A stretch of 64,000 nt of DNA. Source: Acetatifactor sp. Lineage in GTDB: Bacteria; Bacillota; Clostridia; Lachnospirales; Lachnospiraceae. The position numbers were made by a program, and so were the translations under genes. Shown piece after piece: positions 43,904-52,255 of this stretch. The stretch covers positions 124,001-188,000 of the forward strand of contig JAILLF010000037.1 of assembly GCA_024693365.1 (NCBI GenBank), in the 5' to 3' direction. How positions within the stretch are numbered: the stretch's first letter is position 1; the number at the start of each line of letters is the position of its first letter. Below the pieces are notes generated by a model. That model had not been told where the DNA came from and ran no database searches. It saw nothing but the letters and a program-made list of their open reading frames with translations.

Positions 43904-44024
43904 GGTGGAAGAAATTCAAGATGACATATATAACCGGAGCGCAACGGACATTGCGGGCGTGTTTGAGCAGATGTTCGTGCGCAAGGAAGAGGTGCAACAG
44001 CAGGAGCAGATGATAGGAGGTTGA
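43857..44024 (+). CDS. 55-residue acidic protein, overlaps folC
   Basis: A short frame from the ATG at 43857 to TGA at 44022-44024, with TTAGGAG upstream. Its first 47 bases overlap the end of folC, and it ends two bases before the next ATG. The protein is mostly charged, with the segment EEELKKFHPSTEVEEIQDDIY followed by FEQMFVRKEEVQQQ, so a helical, cytosolic partner is likely. It fills an otherwise empty 120-base gap and has its own and a following ribosome binding site, which supports it being real. No family recognised. Confidence 0.65.
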   Translation: MINFEEELKKFHPSTEVEEIQDDIYNRSATDIAGVFEQMFVRKEEVQQQEQMIGG

Positions 44025-44026
44025 GC

Positions 44027-45442
44027 ATGGTTTGTTACCAGTGCGGTTGCCAACTGTCTGAGCAGGATTACTGTACCTCTTGCGGTGCGGACGTATCCTT
44101 GTACAAAAAGATCATATGCCTGTCCAACCATTATTACAACGAGGGCTTGGAGAAGGCAAAGGTCAGGGATCTGACCGGTGCCATAGACAGTTTGGAACAC
44201 AGCTTAAAATATTACAGCAGAAACGTGGAAGCCAGAAACCTTTTGGGTCTGGTATATTATGAGATTGGGGAAAGCACGGAGGCCATGAGTGAATGGATCC
44301 TCAGCATGAACGTGGAACCCAAGAAAAACATTGCTTCGGATTACATCCAAAGGATCCAGAACAATCCTTCCAGATATGACGTGATCCGGCAGACCATGAA
44401 GAAGTTTAATCAGGCGCTTTCCTATTGCCAGCAGGGCAGTAAGGATCTCGCCGTAATCCAGCTTAAGAAGGTTCTTTCCCTAAGCCCCAGATTTATTAAG
44501 GCGCATTTGCTTCTTGCCTTGTTACATATTGACAATGAGGATTGGGAAAAGGCAAGGCGCGAACTGAACAAGACGCTCGCCATCGACCGCGGAAATACCC
44601 AGGCGCTTCTCTACATGCAGGAAGTGGACAAGATGCTGGCGCCTGATGACATTGAAAAGAATGACAAGAAGCGCAAGAAGGAAGAGACGGTACGCTATCA
44701 GAGCGATAACGAGGTTATCATCCAGCCGGCCAATCTTGCGGAAGGAACCAGAGGCGGTCTGGCCACGGTCCTGAACGTGTTTATTGGTCTGGTGCTGGGA
44801 GCTGCCGCGATGTATTTCCTGGTGCTCCCCGCGAACCGCAAGGCAGCACAGGACGAAGCGCAGGAACGGGTGGAATCCATTGCGGGACAGCTGGATTCCA
44901 AGACAAACCAGATCCAACAGTTGGAAAACCAGGTGAAGGCTTTGGAAGCTGCAAAGGCCCAGCTGGAAGAGAATCTGGACGTTTACGAGGGAAATGAAGG
45001 AAAGCTCAAGGAGATGGATCAGCTCTTTGTGGCGGCATCCACGTATCTCTCCACCAAGGACGTAAGTCAGACGGCTGAGCGTTTGGATCACGTGCGCGAA
45101 ACGATCAAGATTGAGGAAACCTCTGAGGAATTCCAAAGTCTGTACAATTCGCTGCTGGCGCTGATCGGACCGGAGCTTGCGCAGACCTACCGCGATTCCG
45201 GATACGTATCCTTCAGAAACAAGGATTACGGTTCAGCCATCGAGAGCTATTCCAAGGCAGTTTATTACGATCCCAACAATGCAGACGCACTTTTGGAACT
45301 GGGAGACGCTTACCGCATGAATGAGGATTCGGTGAATGCGGTGACAATCTACAACCGCGTGATTGAGCTGTTCCCGGAGTCGGATACGGCAAGACGCGCA
45401 AAGCAATGGCTGCATGATTACAGCGAGGGCGACACGGAATAA
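44027..45442 (+). CDS. Zinc-ribbon, TPR and coiled-coil membrane protein
   Basis: A 471-residue protein, AGGAGG before the ATG. The first 30 residues form a zinc ribbon (CYQCGC...YCTSCG). Three to four TPR repeats follow (about 45-205; AKVRDLTGAIDSLEHSLKYY, ARNLLGLVYYEIGES). A single membrane segment lies at about 245-267, after which a coiled coil (DEAQERVESIAGQL...LENQVKALEAAKAQLEENL) and two more TPRs (about 390-460) are on the other side. It therefore joins a cytosolic TPR scaffold to an extracellular one. It is in one transcript unit with folC and the 55-residue protein. Function unknown; an assembly or scaffolding role is likely. Confidence 0.82.
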   Translation: MVCYQCGCQLSEQDYCTSCGADVSLYKKIICLSNHYYNEGLEKAKVRDLTGAIDSLEHSLKYYSRNVEARNLLGLVYYEIGESTEAMSEWILSMNVEPKKNIASDYIQRIQNNPSRYDVIRQTMKKFNQALSYCQQGSKDLAVIQLKKVLSLSPRFIKAHLLLALLHIDNEDWEKARRELNKTLAIDRGNTQALLYMQEVDKMLAPDDIEKNDKKRKKEETVRYQSDNEVIIQPANLAEGTRGGLATVLNVFIGLVLGAAAMYFLVLPANRKAAQDEAQERVESIAGQLDSKTNQIQQLENQVKALEAAKAQLEENLDVYEGNEGKLKEMDQLFVAASTYLSTKDVSQTAERLDHVRETIKIEETSEEFQSLYNSLLALIGPELAQTYRDSGYVSFRNKDYGSAIESYSKAVYYDPNNADALLELGDAYRMNEDSVNAVTIYNRVIELFPESDTARRAKQWLHDYSEGDTE

Positions 45443-45495
45443 CGCATTCCGCGTCTGACGCAAAAATACAAAAGAAATCAAATACCTTACGAATG

Positions 45496-45530
45496 AAGAA
45501 AGCTGACGGGAGAGTCCCGCCGGCTTTCTT
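45496..45530 (+). terminator. Hairpin before the spoIIA genes
   Basis: AAGAAAGC-TGA-CGGGA pairs with TCCCG-CCG-GCTTTCTT around a 3-base loop. The T-run is short. It ends the TPR transcript before spoIIAA. Confidence 0.65.
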
Positions 45531-45597
45531 GTGCGTTCGGGAGAAATTTGTGCATTCCGAAGCAATTTTAGCGATAAAGTAAGGGAGGAATCTTGGC

Positions 45598-45901
45598 GTG
45601 GAAGAGTTTCAGGTTATCGATCATTGTCTGATGGTGAAGCTTCCAAAGGAGGTGGATCATCATCAGGCAGGGTACTATTGTAAAAAGGCAGACACGTTCT
45701 TGTTTCAGCCGGAGGTCAATCATGTGGTCTTCGATTTCGAAGACACGGAATTTATGGATTCTTCGGGCATTGGGATCATCATGGGGAGATATAAAAAAAT
45801 TGCGCCCCTGGGGGGGAAAAGTTTATGCCATCAACGTGGGAAAACAGGTCAAACGGATTTTAGACCTGTCGGGAATGAGTAAGCTTGTGGAGGTACTGTG
45901 A
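45598..45901 (+). pseudogene. spoIIAA: Anti-sigma-F antagonist SpoIIAA, frameshifted
   Basis: SpoIIAA is the STAS-domain protein that frees sigma F from SpoIIAB. The GTG at 45598 has AAGGGAGG upstream. The reading frame is normal through FDFEDTEFMDSSGIGIIMGRYKKIAPLGG (the phospho-serine region DSSGIG is intact), then a run of seven G (45810-45816) shifts it. Removing one G restores a full-length match (KVYAINVGKQVKRILDLSG and then MSKLVEVL) ending at 45901, two bases before spoIIAB. As written the frame instead ends at 45882 with an unrelated tail. The change is either a real lesion, a variable homopolymer or a sequencing error. Confidence 0.85.
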
Positions 45902-45902
45902 A

Positions 45903-46412
45903 GTGAACGGAAAGATAGAAAACGAAATGGAATTGCTGTTTGACGCGGTATCATATAACGAGGGGCTGACGCGCGTTGCGGTGGCGGCATTTGTGTCAAA
46001 TCTGAACCCGACGCTGGAGGAACTGGCAGACGTGAAGACTGCCGTATCGGAAGCCGTGACGAATGCCATCATCCACGGTTACGGAAACGTGGAGGGATAT
46101 GCGGGAAAGGGACGACCGGTGAAGAAGCCGGCAGACGGTAAAAAGCCGGGAAAGGTCAGAATGCTTTGTAAACTGGAGTGAGGCGTACTTAAGGTGTTGA
46201 TCGAAGACCGCGGGAAGGGGATGGAAAACGTGGGGAAGGCGATGGAACCGCTGTTTACCACGCGCCCGGACTTGGAGCGGTCCGGCATGGGATTTGCGTT
46301 CATGGAAGCCTTCATGGATGATCTTCAGGTGGAGAGCGCGCCAGGCGTCGGGACGATCGTGCGCATGCAAAAGAAGATGACAAACGATCCCTGGATCGAG
46401 GGCGTGCAGTAG
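45903..46412 (+). pseudogene. spoIIAB: Anti-sigma-F kinase SpoIIAB with an in-frame UGA stop
   Basis: SpoIIAB binds and inhibits sigma F and phosphorylates SpoIIAA. From the GTG at 45903 the N box is intact ([11 protein letters not shown]) but the frame meets TGA at 46179-46181. The same frame continues afterwards with the rest of the ATPase: VLIEDRGKGMENV, PLFTTRPDLERSGMGFAFMEAFMDD, ending at 46412. In the B. subtilis protein the equivalent of the stop falls at one residue between two beta strands, so a single substitution (for example GGA to TGA) explains it. A GTG at 46194 could restart translation weakly. An extra stretch (about 15 residues, Gly/Lys/Pro-rich) precedes the stop. Confidence 0.88.
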
Positions 46413-46414
46413 CC

Positions 46415-47179
46415 ATGGAAGACAGGTCAGTACGGAATCAGGACATACTTAAGGAGAAAGGGAAAGTCAGGGAAGTACTGATCGAAAACAATTTGGGACT
46501 TGTCCGTCACGTGGCAAAACGCTTTGCGGGAAGAGGCACGGAGTTGGAGGATCTGATCCAGATCGGAACGATCGGACTGATTAAGGCCGCAGACCGTTTT
46601 GACCGTAATCTGGGGATAGCGTTTTCCACGCATGCCGTTCCATGGATCATGGGGGAGATAAGGCAGTTTCTTCGGGATGACGGACCGGTCAAAATCGCAA
46701 GGTCCATTCGGGAGAATGCCGCAGTGCTAAAAAGAATCCGTGATCGGGAGTATGCAAAGCATGGCAGGGAGCCGGGGCTCTTGGAGCTTGCAAAGGAAGC
46801 CGGGATGCGAAGGGAGGACGTGATCCTTGCCTTGGAGGCCACGGGCGTAGTTCTTTCCCTGGAGGGCACGGCAGTTGGCGTGGACGGAGAAATGACGCCA
46901 TTGGCAGACCGGATCACGGAAAGTGGCGGAGGAAGCGTCGGGCTGGCGGACGGGAGAACTGGCTCCCTGGATCCGGAAAAGGAGCGGCTGATCGACCATA
47001 TTACGCTAAAACAGCTTTGGAACCGCCTTGAGCAGGAAGAAAGAAGACTTCTTTTTTATCGCTTTTTCCGGGAGGCGTCACAGTCGGAAACTGCGAAAAT
47101 ACTGGGTGTAAGCCAGGTACAGGTGAGCAGAAGGGAGCGAAAAATACTGAAAAAACTGCGAGAGATGATAAAATCTTAA
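46415..47179 (+). CDS. sigF: RNA polymerase sigma-F factor, apparently intact
   Basis: A 254-residue forespore-specific sigma factor. Region 2 is clear (LVRHVAKRFAGRGTELEDLIQIGTIGLIKAADRFD, then FSTHAVPWIMGEIRQFLRD), as are region 3 and region 4 (QSETAKILGVSQVQVSRRERKILKKLREM). The ATG lies two bases after the SpoIIAB stop. No disruption is seen. With both regulators damaged, an intact sigF is unexpected, because unregulated sigma F is harmful in B. subtilis. Confidence 0.93.
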   Translation: MEDRSVRNQDILKEKGKVREVLIENNLGLVRHVAKRFAGRGTELEDLIQIGTIGLIKAADRFDRNLGIAFSTHAVPWIMGEIRQFLRDDGPVKIARSIRENAAVLKRIRDREYAKHGREPGLLELAKEAGMRREDVILALEATGVVLSLEGTAVGVDGEMTPLADRITESGGGSVGLADGRTGSLDPEKERLIDHITLKQLWNRLEQEERRLLFYRFFREASQSETAKILGVSQVQVSRRERKILKKLREMIKS

Positions 47180-47256
47180 AGCTAGGACTATCTTTTTTGG
47201 GAAAAATGAAGTAAAATAGAATAGCATGTGATTATCATCGCAAGAAAGAGGAGTCT

Positions 47257-48558
47257 ATGAAACGCACGAAAGAAAAGAAAAACTACGATGAAGTGGAATT
47301 GGAAGTAGTCGACGAAGAACAAGACGGCGTGGACGGGGAAGCGGAAGAATACGAAGAAGAACCGTCCGACGAAGAGTATTCTGACGAAGACTACGTGGAA
47401 GAAGAATACGAGGAATACGACGAGGGATTTGATGAGGAAGATGGCGGCGAGGAATACGTGGAATACGTGGACGAGCCTGAGAAAAAGAATCCTTACAGCG
47501 GTCCCCTGACAATCCTTGGAATGCTTCTGCTGCTTGCAGTCGTTGCCTTGATCGGGGCGCATATGTACTTTAAGTACTGGAGCCCGGAGGCAAGAGAGGC
47601 TGCGTCCGGCGGGAAAGTGGACGAAGAGGCACTCCAGGCGGCCGTAAACGAGGCAGTCCTGGCGAAGGAACAGGAAATGCAGGGGAGGTTGCTTGAGGAG
47701 TATGCACAGGGACTCAGCGTTGGTGAGCAGCAGGTGCTCGACATGTTCCGTCAGAATCTGGAGGATGGCAAGAGTCTTGTGGATACGCTTCGCAAGATGT
47801 ATGCGGATAAGCTGGTGGTTGCGAGCGGCGGACAGTATCACTTTGTTCCGATCAACGACAAGCTGGCGAAAAACGATTACGCCATGGAGAACCTGGTTGT
47901 CACGGGAGATGGCGAGATTCAGTACGTCCAGGGCGGTAACGTGGTTTCCTATAAGGGAATTGACGTATCGAAATTCCAGGGTACCATTGACTGGCCGAAG
48001 GTTGCTGCTGACGGAGTGACGTTTGCCTATATCCGCGTGGGATATCGTGGTTACGGTGAGGCAGGAAAGCTTGTGGAGGATCCCGCAGCGAAGGATAACT
48101 TAAAGGGCGCAAACGATGCCGGAATCAAGACGGGAGTATACTTCTATACGCAGGCCGTCACGGAGGCAGAGGCGAAGGAAGAGGTTAACATGCTTCTGGG
48201 AATCATTAAGCCTTACCGGATTGATTGCCCCGTCGTTGTTGACGTGGAGAGGGTTGCAAATTCCAGCGCGAGAATGAATAAGCTCGACAAGAAAACCAGA
48301 ACAAAGATTGTCAAGGCGTTCTGCGAAGCGGTCAAGACGGGTGGTTATCGCCCCATGATCTATTGCAATCTGGAGATGGCTGCGGTAATGCTTGACATTG
48401 CCGAACTCGAAGAGTATGACAAGTGGTTTGCGTTCTATACTCCGGAATTTTATTATCCGTATGCTTACAGAGCTTGGCAGTATACTGATAAGGGTAAGGT
48501 TCAGGGAATCGCCGGTGACGTGGATCTGAACGTGGCATTTGAACCGCTTTGGAAATAA
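47257..48558 (+). CDS. Membrane-anchored GH25 lysozyme with very acidic tail
   Basis: A 433-residue type II membrane protein. Residues 1-75 are exceptionally rich in Asp, Glu and Tyr (for example EEYEEEPSDEEYSDEDY), expected in the cytosol. A membrane segment lies at about 85-108. The extracellular part has a helical linker and a GH25 muramidase domain: GIDVSKFQGTIDWPKV, FAYIRVGYRG, VVVDVE with the catalytic acids, and YRAWQYTDKGKVQGI. It cleaves between N-acetylmuramic acid and N-acetylglucosamine. It sits between sigF and spoVAA, where B. subtilis has none, so a role during sporulation or spore cortex handling is possible. AAAGAGGAG precedes the ATG. Confidence 0.9.
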   Translation: MKRTKEKKNYDEVELEVVDEEQDGVDGEAEEYEEEPSDEEYSDEDYVEEEYEEYDEGFDEEDGGEEYVEYVDEPEKKNPYSGPLTILGMLLLLAVVALIGAHMYFKYWSPEAREAASGGKVDEEALQAAVNEAVLAKEQEMQGRLLEEYAQGLSVGEQQVLDMFRQNLEDGKSLVDTLRKMYADKLVVASGGQYHFVPINDKLAKNDYAMENLVVTGDGEIQYVQGGNVVSYKGIDVSKFQGTIDWPKVAADGVTFAYIRVGYRGYGEAGKLVEDPAAKDNLKGANDAGIKTGVYFYTQAVTEAEAKEEVNMLLGIIKPYRIDCPVVVDVERVANSSARMNKLDKKTRTKIVKAFCEAVKTGGYRPMIYCNLEMAAVMLDIAELEEYDKWFAFYTPEFYYPYAYRAWQYTDKGKVQGIAGDVDLNVAFEPLWK

Positions 48559-48625
48559 AAACATGCATAAAAAGAAGGCAATCCGGAAATGCTGAAGGAA
48601 AACCAAGGCTGCGAGGAGTGCTTTC

Positions 48626-49258
48626 ATGAATCAAGTAAACGTATATCTTAAATGTCTGCGAAGCGCAAAGGTTTCGTCAGCGGACGTCTATCTGAAGGAC
48701 GTCTGCAGCCTGCGCTGCGCAGACGTTTTTGTCTCTGCAAAACTCCGGGCGATCAAGATATGGCACTTCGGAAAAAAGGATCCAAAGCGCCATGTCGTGA
48801 GTGCACTGAGGCTGATCGAACTGATGGAGGAGACGTGTCCCCAGATCAGCGTGGAAGTCATCGGGGAGACGGACGTACTGATCGAGAGGGATGGCGGGAA
48901 TAAGCCTGCAGCGACGCTTCAGTTCTTGAAGATCGCTGCAGTCTGTCTGATCAGCTTTATGGGAACCGCCTTTACCATTATGGCTTATCATAATGACATT
49001 GGGATTAATGCCATCTTCACGATGGGCTACCAGATGTTGCTCGGCGAGGAGCCCCATGGCATCAACGCCATGGAGGTGGCCTATTCCATTGGCGTTGCGC
49101 TGGGCATGCTTCTCTTTTTTAATCATGCGGGAGGTGGCACCATCACGGAGGACCCGACGCCAATCCAGGTGGCCATGCGGAGTTATGAAAAGGACGTGGA
49201 CAATGCTTTGGTGGAGACGGCGGGAAGAGAAGCACTGGAGGAAGAGAATCAAAAGTGA
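48626..49258 (+). CDS. spoVAA: Stage V sporulation protein AA
   Basis: A 210-residue protein of the SpoVA channel locus, which moves dipicolinic acid into the forespore. The soluble N-terminal domain (VNVYLKCLRSAKVSSADVYLKDV) is the two-part SpoVAA fold, followed by two membrane segments (about 105-125 and 150-172). CGAGGAG precedes the ATG by a few bases. It overlaps spoVAB by four bases. Confidence 0.9.
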   Translation: MNQVNVYLKCLRSAKVSSADVYLKDVCSLRCADVFVSAKLRAIKIWHFGKKDPKRHVVSALRLIELMEETCPQISVEVIGETDVLIERDGGNKPAATLQFLKIAAVCLISFMGTAFTIMAYHNDIGINAIFTMGYQMLLGEEPHGINAMEVAYSIGVALGMLLFFNHAGGGTITEDPTPIQVAMRSYEKDVDNALVETAGREALEEENQK

Positions 49259-49734
49259 GAAAACTATTTCTGGTTTTTGTGGGGAGCACCTATGGCTTCC
49301 TGTCGGCAGCAGGCGTGTTCACCGTGCTTGCCGCGGTGGGACTTGTGCCGCGTTTTGCAGGCAAAACGCATACGGCAGATCGAGTGTGGATCTATGAGGA
49401 GATGGTATTCTGGGGGACGGTGTTTGGATGCCTTGTCAGCGTGTTTGAGGAACGGTGCGGTTTGTATGCGTGGCTGATGGGGCGCATGCCGGAATATGCT
49501 TTTGTATGGCATCTTGGCGGAAACTTTCTTCTGATCATTGCCGGCCTTTTTGCAGGTACGTTCGTCGGGTGTCTGGCGCTTGCCATTGCGGAGATGCTTG
49601 ACAGCATTCCCATTTTGGCCAGACGCCTTTCTTTTCACGGATATGTCTTCTGGGTAGTCTTTTCTATGGCGCTGGGGAAGCTGGCGGGCTCCCTGTTTTA
49701 CTTTTGGACGGAATTTCACAGAACGGCGGATTAA
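49255..49734 (+). CDS. spoVAB: Stage V sporulation protein AB
   Basis: A 159-residue membrane protein, GTG start overlapping the spoVAA stop (GTGA). Family features: LFLVFVGSTYGFLSAAGVFTVLAAVGLVPRFAGKT and the later GNFLLIIAGLFAGTFVGCLALAIAEMLDSIPI. Four hydrophobic segments. Function within the SpoVA complex is less well known than that of SpoVAC/D. Intact in this window. Confidence 0.88.
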   Translation: MRKLFLVFVGSTYGFLSAAGVFTVLAAVGLVPRFAGKTHTADRVWIYEEMVFWGTVFGCLVSVFEERCGLYAWLMGRMPEYAFVWHLGGNFLLIIAGLFAGTFVGCLALAIAEMLDSIPILARRLSFHGYVFWVVFSMALGKLAGSLFYFWTEFHRTAD

Positions 49735-49779
49735 TCATGGAAAGAACCATCAGAAGGCGAGACGGGAAGGAGAGAAGAA

Positions 49780-50229
49780 ATGGAGACGGAAAAAGAAAAA
49801 CGGGATTATCAGGAATACGTTGATAAGATGACGCCGAAGGCAAACGCGGGACTGCAGATGGCGAAGGCGTTTGTCCTTGGGGGAGCGATCTGTTGTCTGG
49901 GACAGGGGATCATTCATATTGGAATGGAGCGCTTTGGACTGGACAGACAGGAGGCGGGGGGCTGGTGTTCGCTGATCCTGATTGCTGCTGCAGTGCTGCT
50001 GACGGGATTAAACGTGTATCCAAGCCTTGTGAAATGGGGCGGCGCTGGGGCACTGGTGCCCATCACGGGATTTGCAAATTCCGTTGCCGCGCCCGCCATC
50101 GAGTATCAGGCGGAGGGGCAGGTATTTGGCGTGGGCTGTAAGATTTTTACCATTGCGGGACCTGTTTTGCTCTATGGCATTCTGGCAAGCTTTCTGCTGG
50201 GGCTGGGTCAGTTTTTGCTTGGATGGTAG
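49780..50229 (+). CDS. spoVAC: Stage V sporulation protein AC
   Basis: A 149-residue membrane protein, a mechanosensitive-channel-like part of the SpoVA complex. Recognised from YVDKMTPKANAGLQMAKAFVLGGAICCLGQGI and VPITGFANSVAAPAIEYQAEG...GVGCKIFTIAGPV. GGAAGGAGAG precedes the ATG. In Bacillus and most Clostridia spoVAD and spoVAE follow directly; here the next gene is an unrelated epimerase, so those partners are elsewhere or absent. Confidence 0.93.
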   Translation: METEKEKRDYQEYVDKMTPKANAGLQMAKAFVLGGAICCLGQGIIHIGMERFGLDRQEAGGWCSLILIAAAVLLTGLNVYPSLVKWGGAGALVPITGFANSVAAPAIEYQAEGQVFGVGCKIFTIAGPVLLYGILASFLLGLGQFLLGW

Positions 50230-50389
50230 AAGCAAAGCTCTTTCTTGACAAAAAATAGGGCGTAATAAACAAGAAAAAAATAGAAAGTTCTTTCTCATAA
50301 ATGCTATAATTCTCTTATGAATCACAGAAAAACCGGCGGACGGCGTCAGGGAACGTAGAATTGCAAATTTTGTCCTGAAAGGAGAGTTT

Positions 50390-51415
50390 ATGAGAAAGGC
50401 ATTGTTTATTGGGGGAACGGGAACGATCAGTATGGCTATCACGAGGCTTTTGGCCGAAGGAAATGAGTGGGAACTGTATCTGCTCAACCGAGGCAATCGC
50501 AGGGAGGAGCTCCCGGAGGGCGTGAAGGTGCTCTGCGCTGACGTGAATGACGAGGCAAAGGCGCTGGAGGTGATGGGGGATCTTCAGTTTGACTTTGTAT
50601 GTGATTTTATCGGATTTGTCCCGGAACAGTTGGAGCGCGACTATCGCCTGTTTAAGGGAAGGACGAAACAGTTTGGATATATCAGCTCGGCGTCGGCTTA
50701 CCAAAAGCCCGTTGGGGATTACCGGATCACGGAGGGAACACCGTTAGCGAATCCTTATTGGGAGTATTCGAGAAATAAGATTGCATGCGAGGAGCTTTTG
50801 ATGAAATGGTATCGCGAGGACGGATTCCCCGTGACCATCATCCGCCCAAGTCACACCTATGACGAGCGCAACGTTCCCATGGGCGTGCATGGCGACAAGG
50901 GAAGCTACCAGGTGTTAAAGCGCATGATGGAGAGAAAGCCCGTGATCGTACACGGTGACGGAACCAGTCTCTGGACGATGACACACAACAGTGATTTTGC
51001 AAAGGGATTTGTGGGCCTGATGGGCAACGTGCATGCGATCGGCGAGTGTTATCAGATCACAAACGACGAGACTCTGACCTGGAATCAGATCTACCAGGCC
51101 ATTGCGGATGCACTGGGCGTGGAATACAAGCCTTATTACGTGTCTTCTGATTTCCTGGATGCGGCAGGAAAATATGATTTCCGCGGCGGCCTGATTGGCG
51201 ATAAGTCGAACTGCGTTGTCTTCGACAATACCAAGTTAAAGAGAGCAGTTCCGGGACTGTGCATGAACGTGCGCTTCGAACAGGGCGTGAGAAAAACCAT
51301 CGAATACGTGCTGTCTCATCCCGAGTGCCAGGTGGAGGATCCGGAGTTTGACGCATGGTGTGACATGGTGATCGAGGAACTTGAGACGGCAAAGAAGAGG
51401 ATTTTGCAGGGCTGA
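50390..51415 (+). CDS. NAD-dependent epimerase/dehydratase family protein (extended SDR)
   Basis: A 341-residue cytosolic protein with an N-terminal Rossmann motif LFIGGTGTISMAITRLL. The catalytic Tyr is probably in the YWEYSRNK segment (YxxxK), with the upstream serine in YISSASAY. It resembles the sugar-nucleotide/isoflavone-reductase-like branch of extended SDR enzymes. The substrate cannot be told; a sugar is likely. AAGGAGAG precedes the ATG. A second SDR gene follows after 25 bases. Confidence 0.82.
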   Translation: MRKALFIGGTGTISMAITRLLAEGNEWELYLLNRGNRREELPEGVKVLCADVNDEAKALEVMGDLQFDFVCDFIGFVPEQLERDYRLFKGRTKQFGYISSASAYQKPVGDYRITEGTPLANPYWEYSRNKIACEELLMKWYREDGFPVTIIRPSHTYDERNVPMGVHGDKGSYQVLKRMMERKPVIVHGDGTSLWTMTHNSDFAKGFVGLMGNVHAIGECYQITNDETLTWNQIYQAIADALGVEYKPYYVSSDFLDAAGKYDFRGGLIGDKSNCVVFDNTKLKRAVPGLCMNVRFEQGVRKTIEYVLSHPECQVEDPEFDAWCDMVIEELETAKKRILQG

Positions 51416-51440
51416 TTATTAAAAAGGAGTATGGGAAAAC

Positions 51441-52187
51441 ATGGTAGACGTAAGAGGAAAATGGGCGCTGGTCACGGGGGCAAGCAGAGGGATCGGACGT
51501 CTGGCGGCACTGTTCATGGCGGACAGGGGATGTAATCTTATTTTGCACGGCAGAACGAAGGAGCATTGTGCGAAAGTGCTTGAGGAAGTAAGGGCGAAGG
51601 GCGCCCAGGCATATGTGGTGGAAGCGGAGCTGACGGATCTGGATGCGGTGGAGAAGATGCTGGCGGAGATTGACGAGAAGACTCCCGTGGTTGACGTCGT
51701 GCTGAATAATGCGGGCTTGCAGATCGCATACCGCGTGGATTATTACGGGACGCCCGTGAGCGATTATTTGGAAAGCTATAAGATCAATACGGTGGCTCCC
51801 GCAATGATCTGCTACCACTTCCTGCCGAAGATGATCGAAAGAGGCTTTGGCAGGATCGTAAACACTACCAGTGGCATCCGGCTAGAGCCTGAGCAGGCGG
51901 GATACTCCGCCAGCAAGGCGGCACTGGACAAGATCACGATCGACCTGGGCTCAAAGCTTCAGGGAACGGACGTCTGCATCAATCTGACGGATCCCGGATG
52001 GTGCAGGACGGACCTGGGCGGACCGCATGCGCCGAATGCGCCGGAGAGCGCAATTCCCGGCGTGGTGGTTGGCGCGTTTGTGGATGACAAGAAATCAGGA
52101 CGGTGCTTTGCGGCAGGCCATTTCCATGGAATGGCCTTGGAGGATGCCGTTGCGAAAGCGGAGAGAGAATTTGCGAGCCCGTATTGA
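51441..52187 (+). CDS. Classical SDR oxidoreductase
   Basis: A 248-residue short-chain dehydrogenase. The cofactor motif TGASRGIG, NNAG at about residue 90, and the active-site YSASK with the preceding TTSG serine are intact. The enzyme should use NAD(P)H to interconvert an alcohol and a ketone. AAAAAGGAG precedes the ATG. Probably co-transcribed with the preceding epimerase-like gene and acting on the same compound. Confidence 0.88.
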   Translation: MVDVRGKWALVTGASRGIGRLAALFMADRGCNLILHGRTKEHCAKVLEEVRAKGAQAYVVEAELTDLDAVEKMLAEIDEKTPVVDVVLNNAGLQIAYRVDYYGTPVSDYLESYKINTVAPAMICYHFLPKMIERGFGRIVNTTSGIRLEPEQAGYSASKAALDKITIDLGSKLQGTDVCINLTDPGWCRTDLGGPHAPNAPESAIPGVVVGAFVDDKKSGRCFAAGHFHGMALEDAVAKAEREFASPY

Positions 52188-52255
52188 AGCCTGGTGCCAC
52201 CGGAAGCATAAGACCTGCATAAGTCAAAAATATTTAAAAAAATAGGGAATAGGGG

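Noticed and set aside
45790-45882. Programmed frameshifting in spoIIAA
   Set aside because: Restoring the frame needs the loss of one base at a seven-G run, which does not match the usual -1 slippery heptamers, and no stimulating structure or internal SD was evident. Transcriptional slippage or an indel is simpler.
46179-46181. UGA in spoIIAB as a selenocysteine codon
   Set aside because: The position in SpoIIAB is an ordinary surface residue between strands, not a redox site, and no clear SECIS-like hairpin was seen right after it. I keep it as a lesion or an error.
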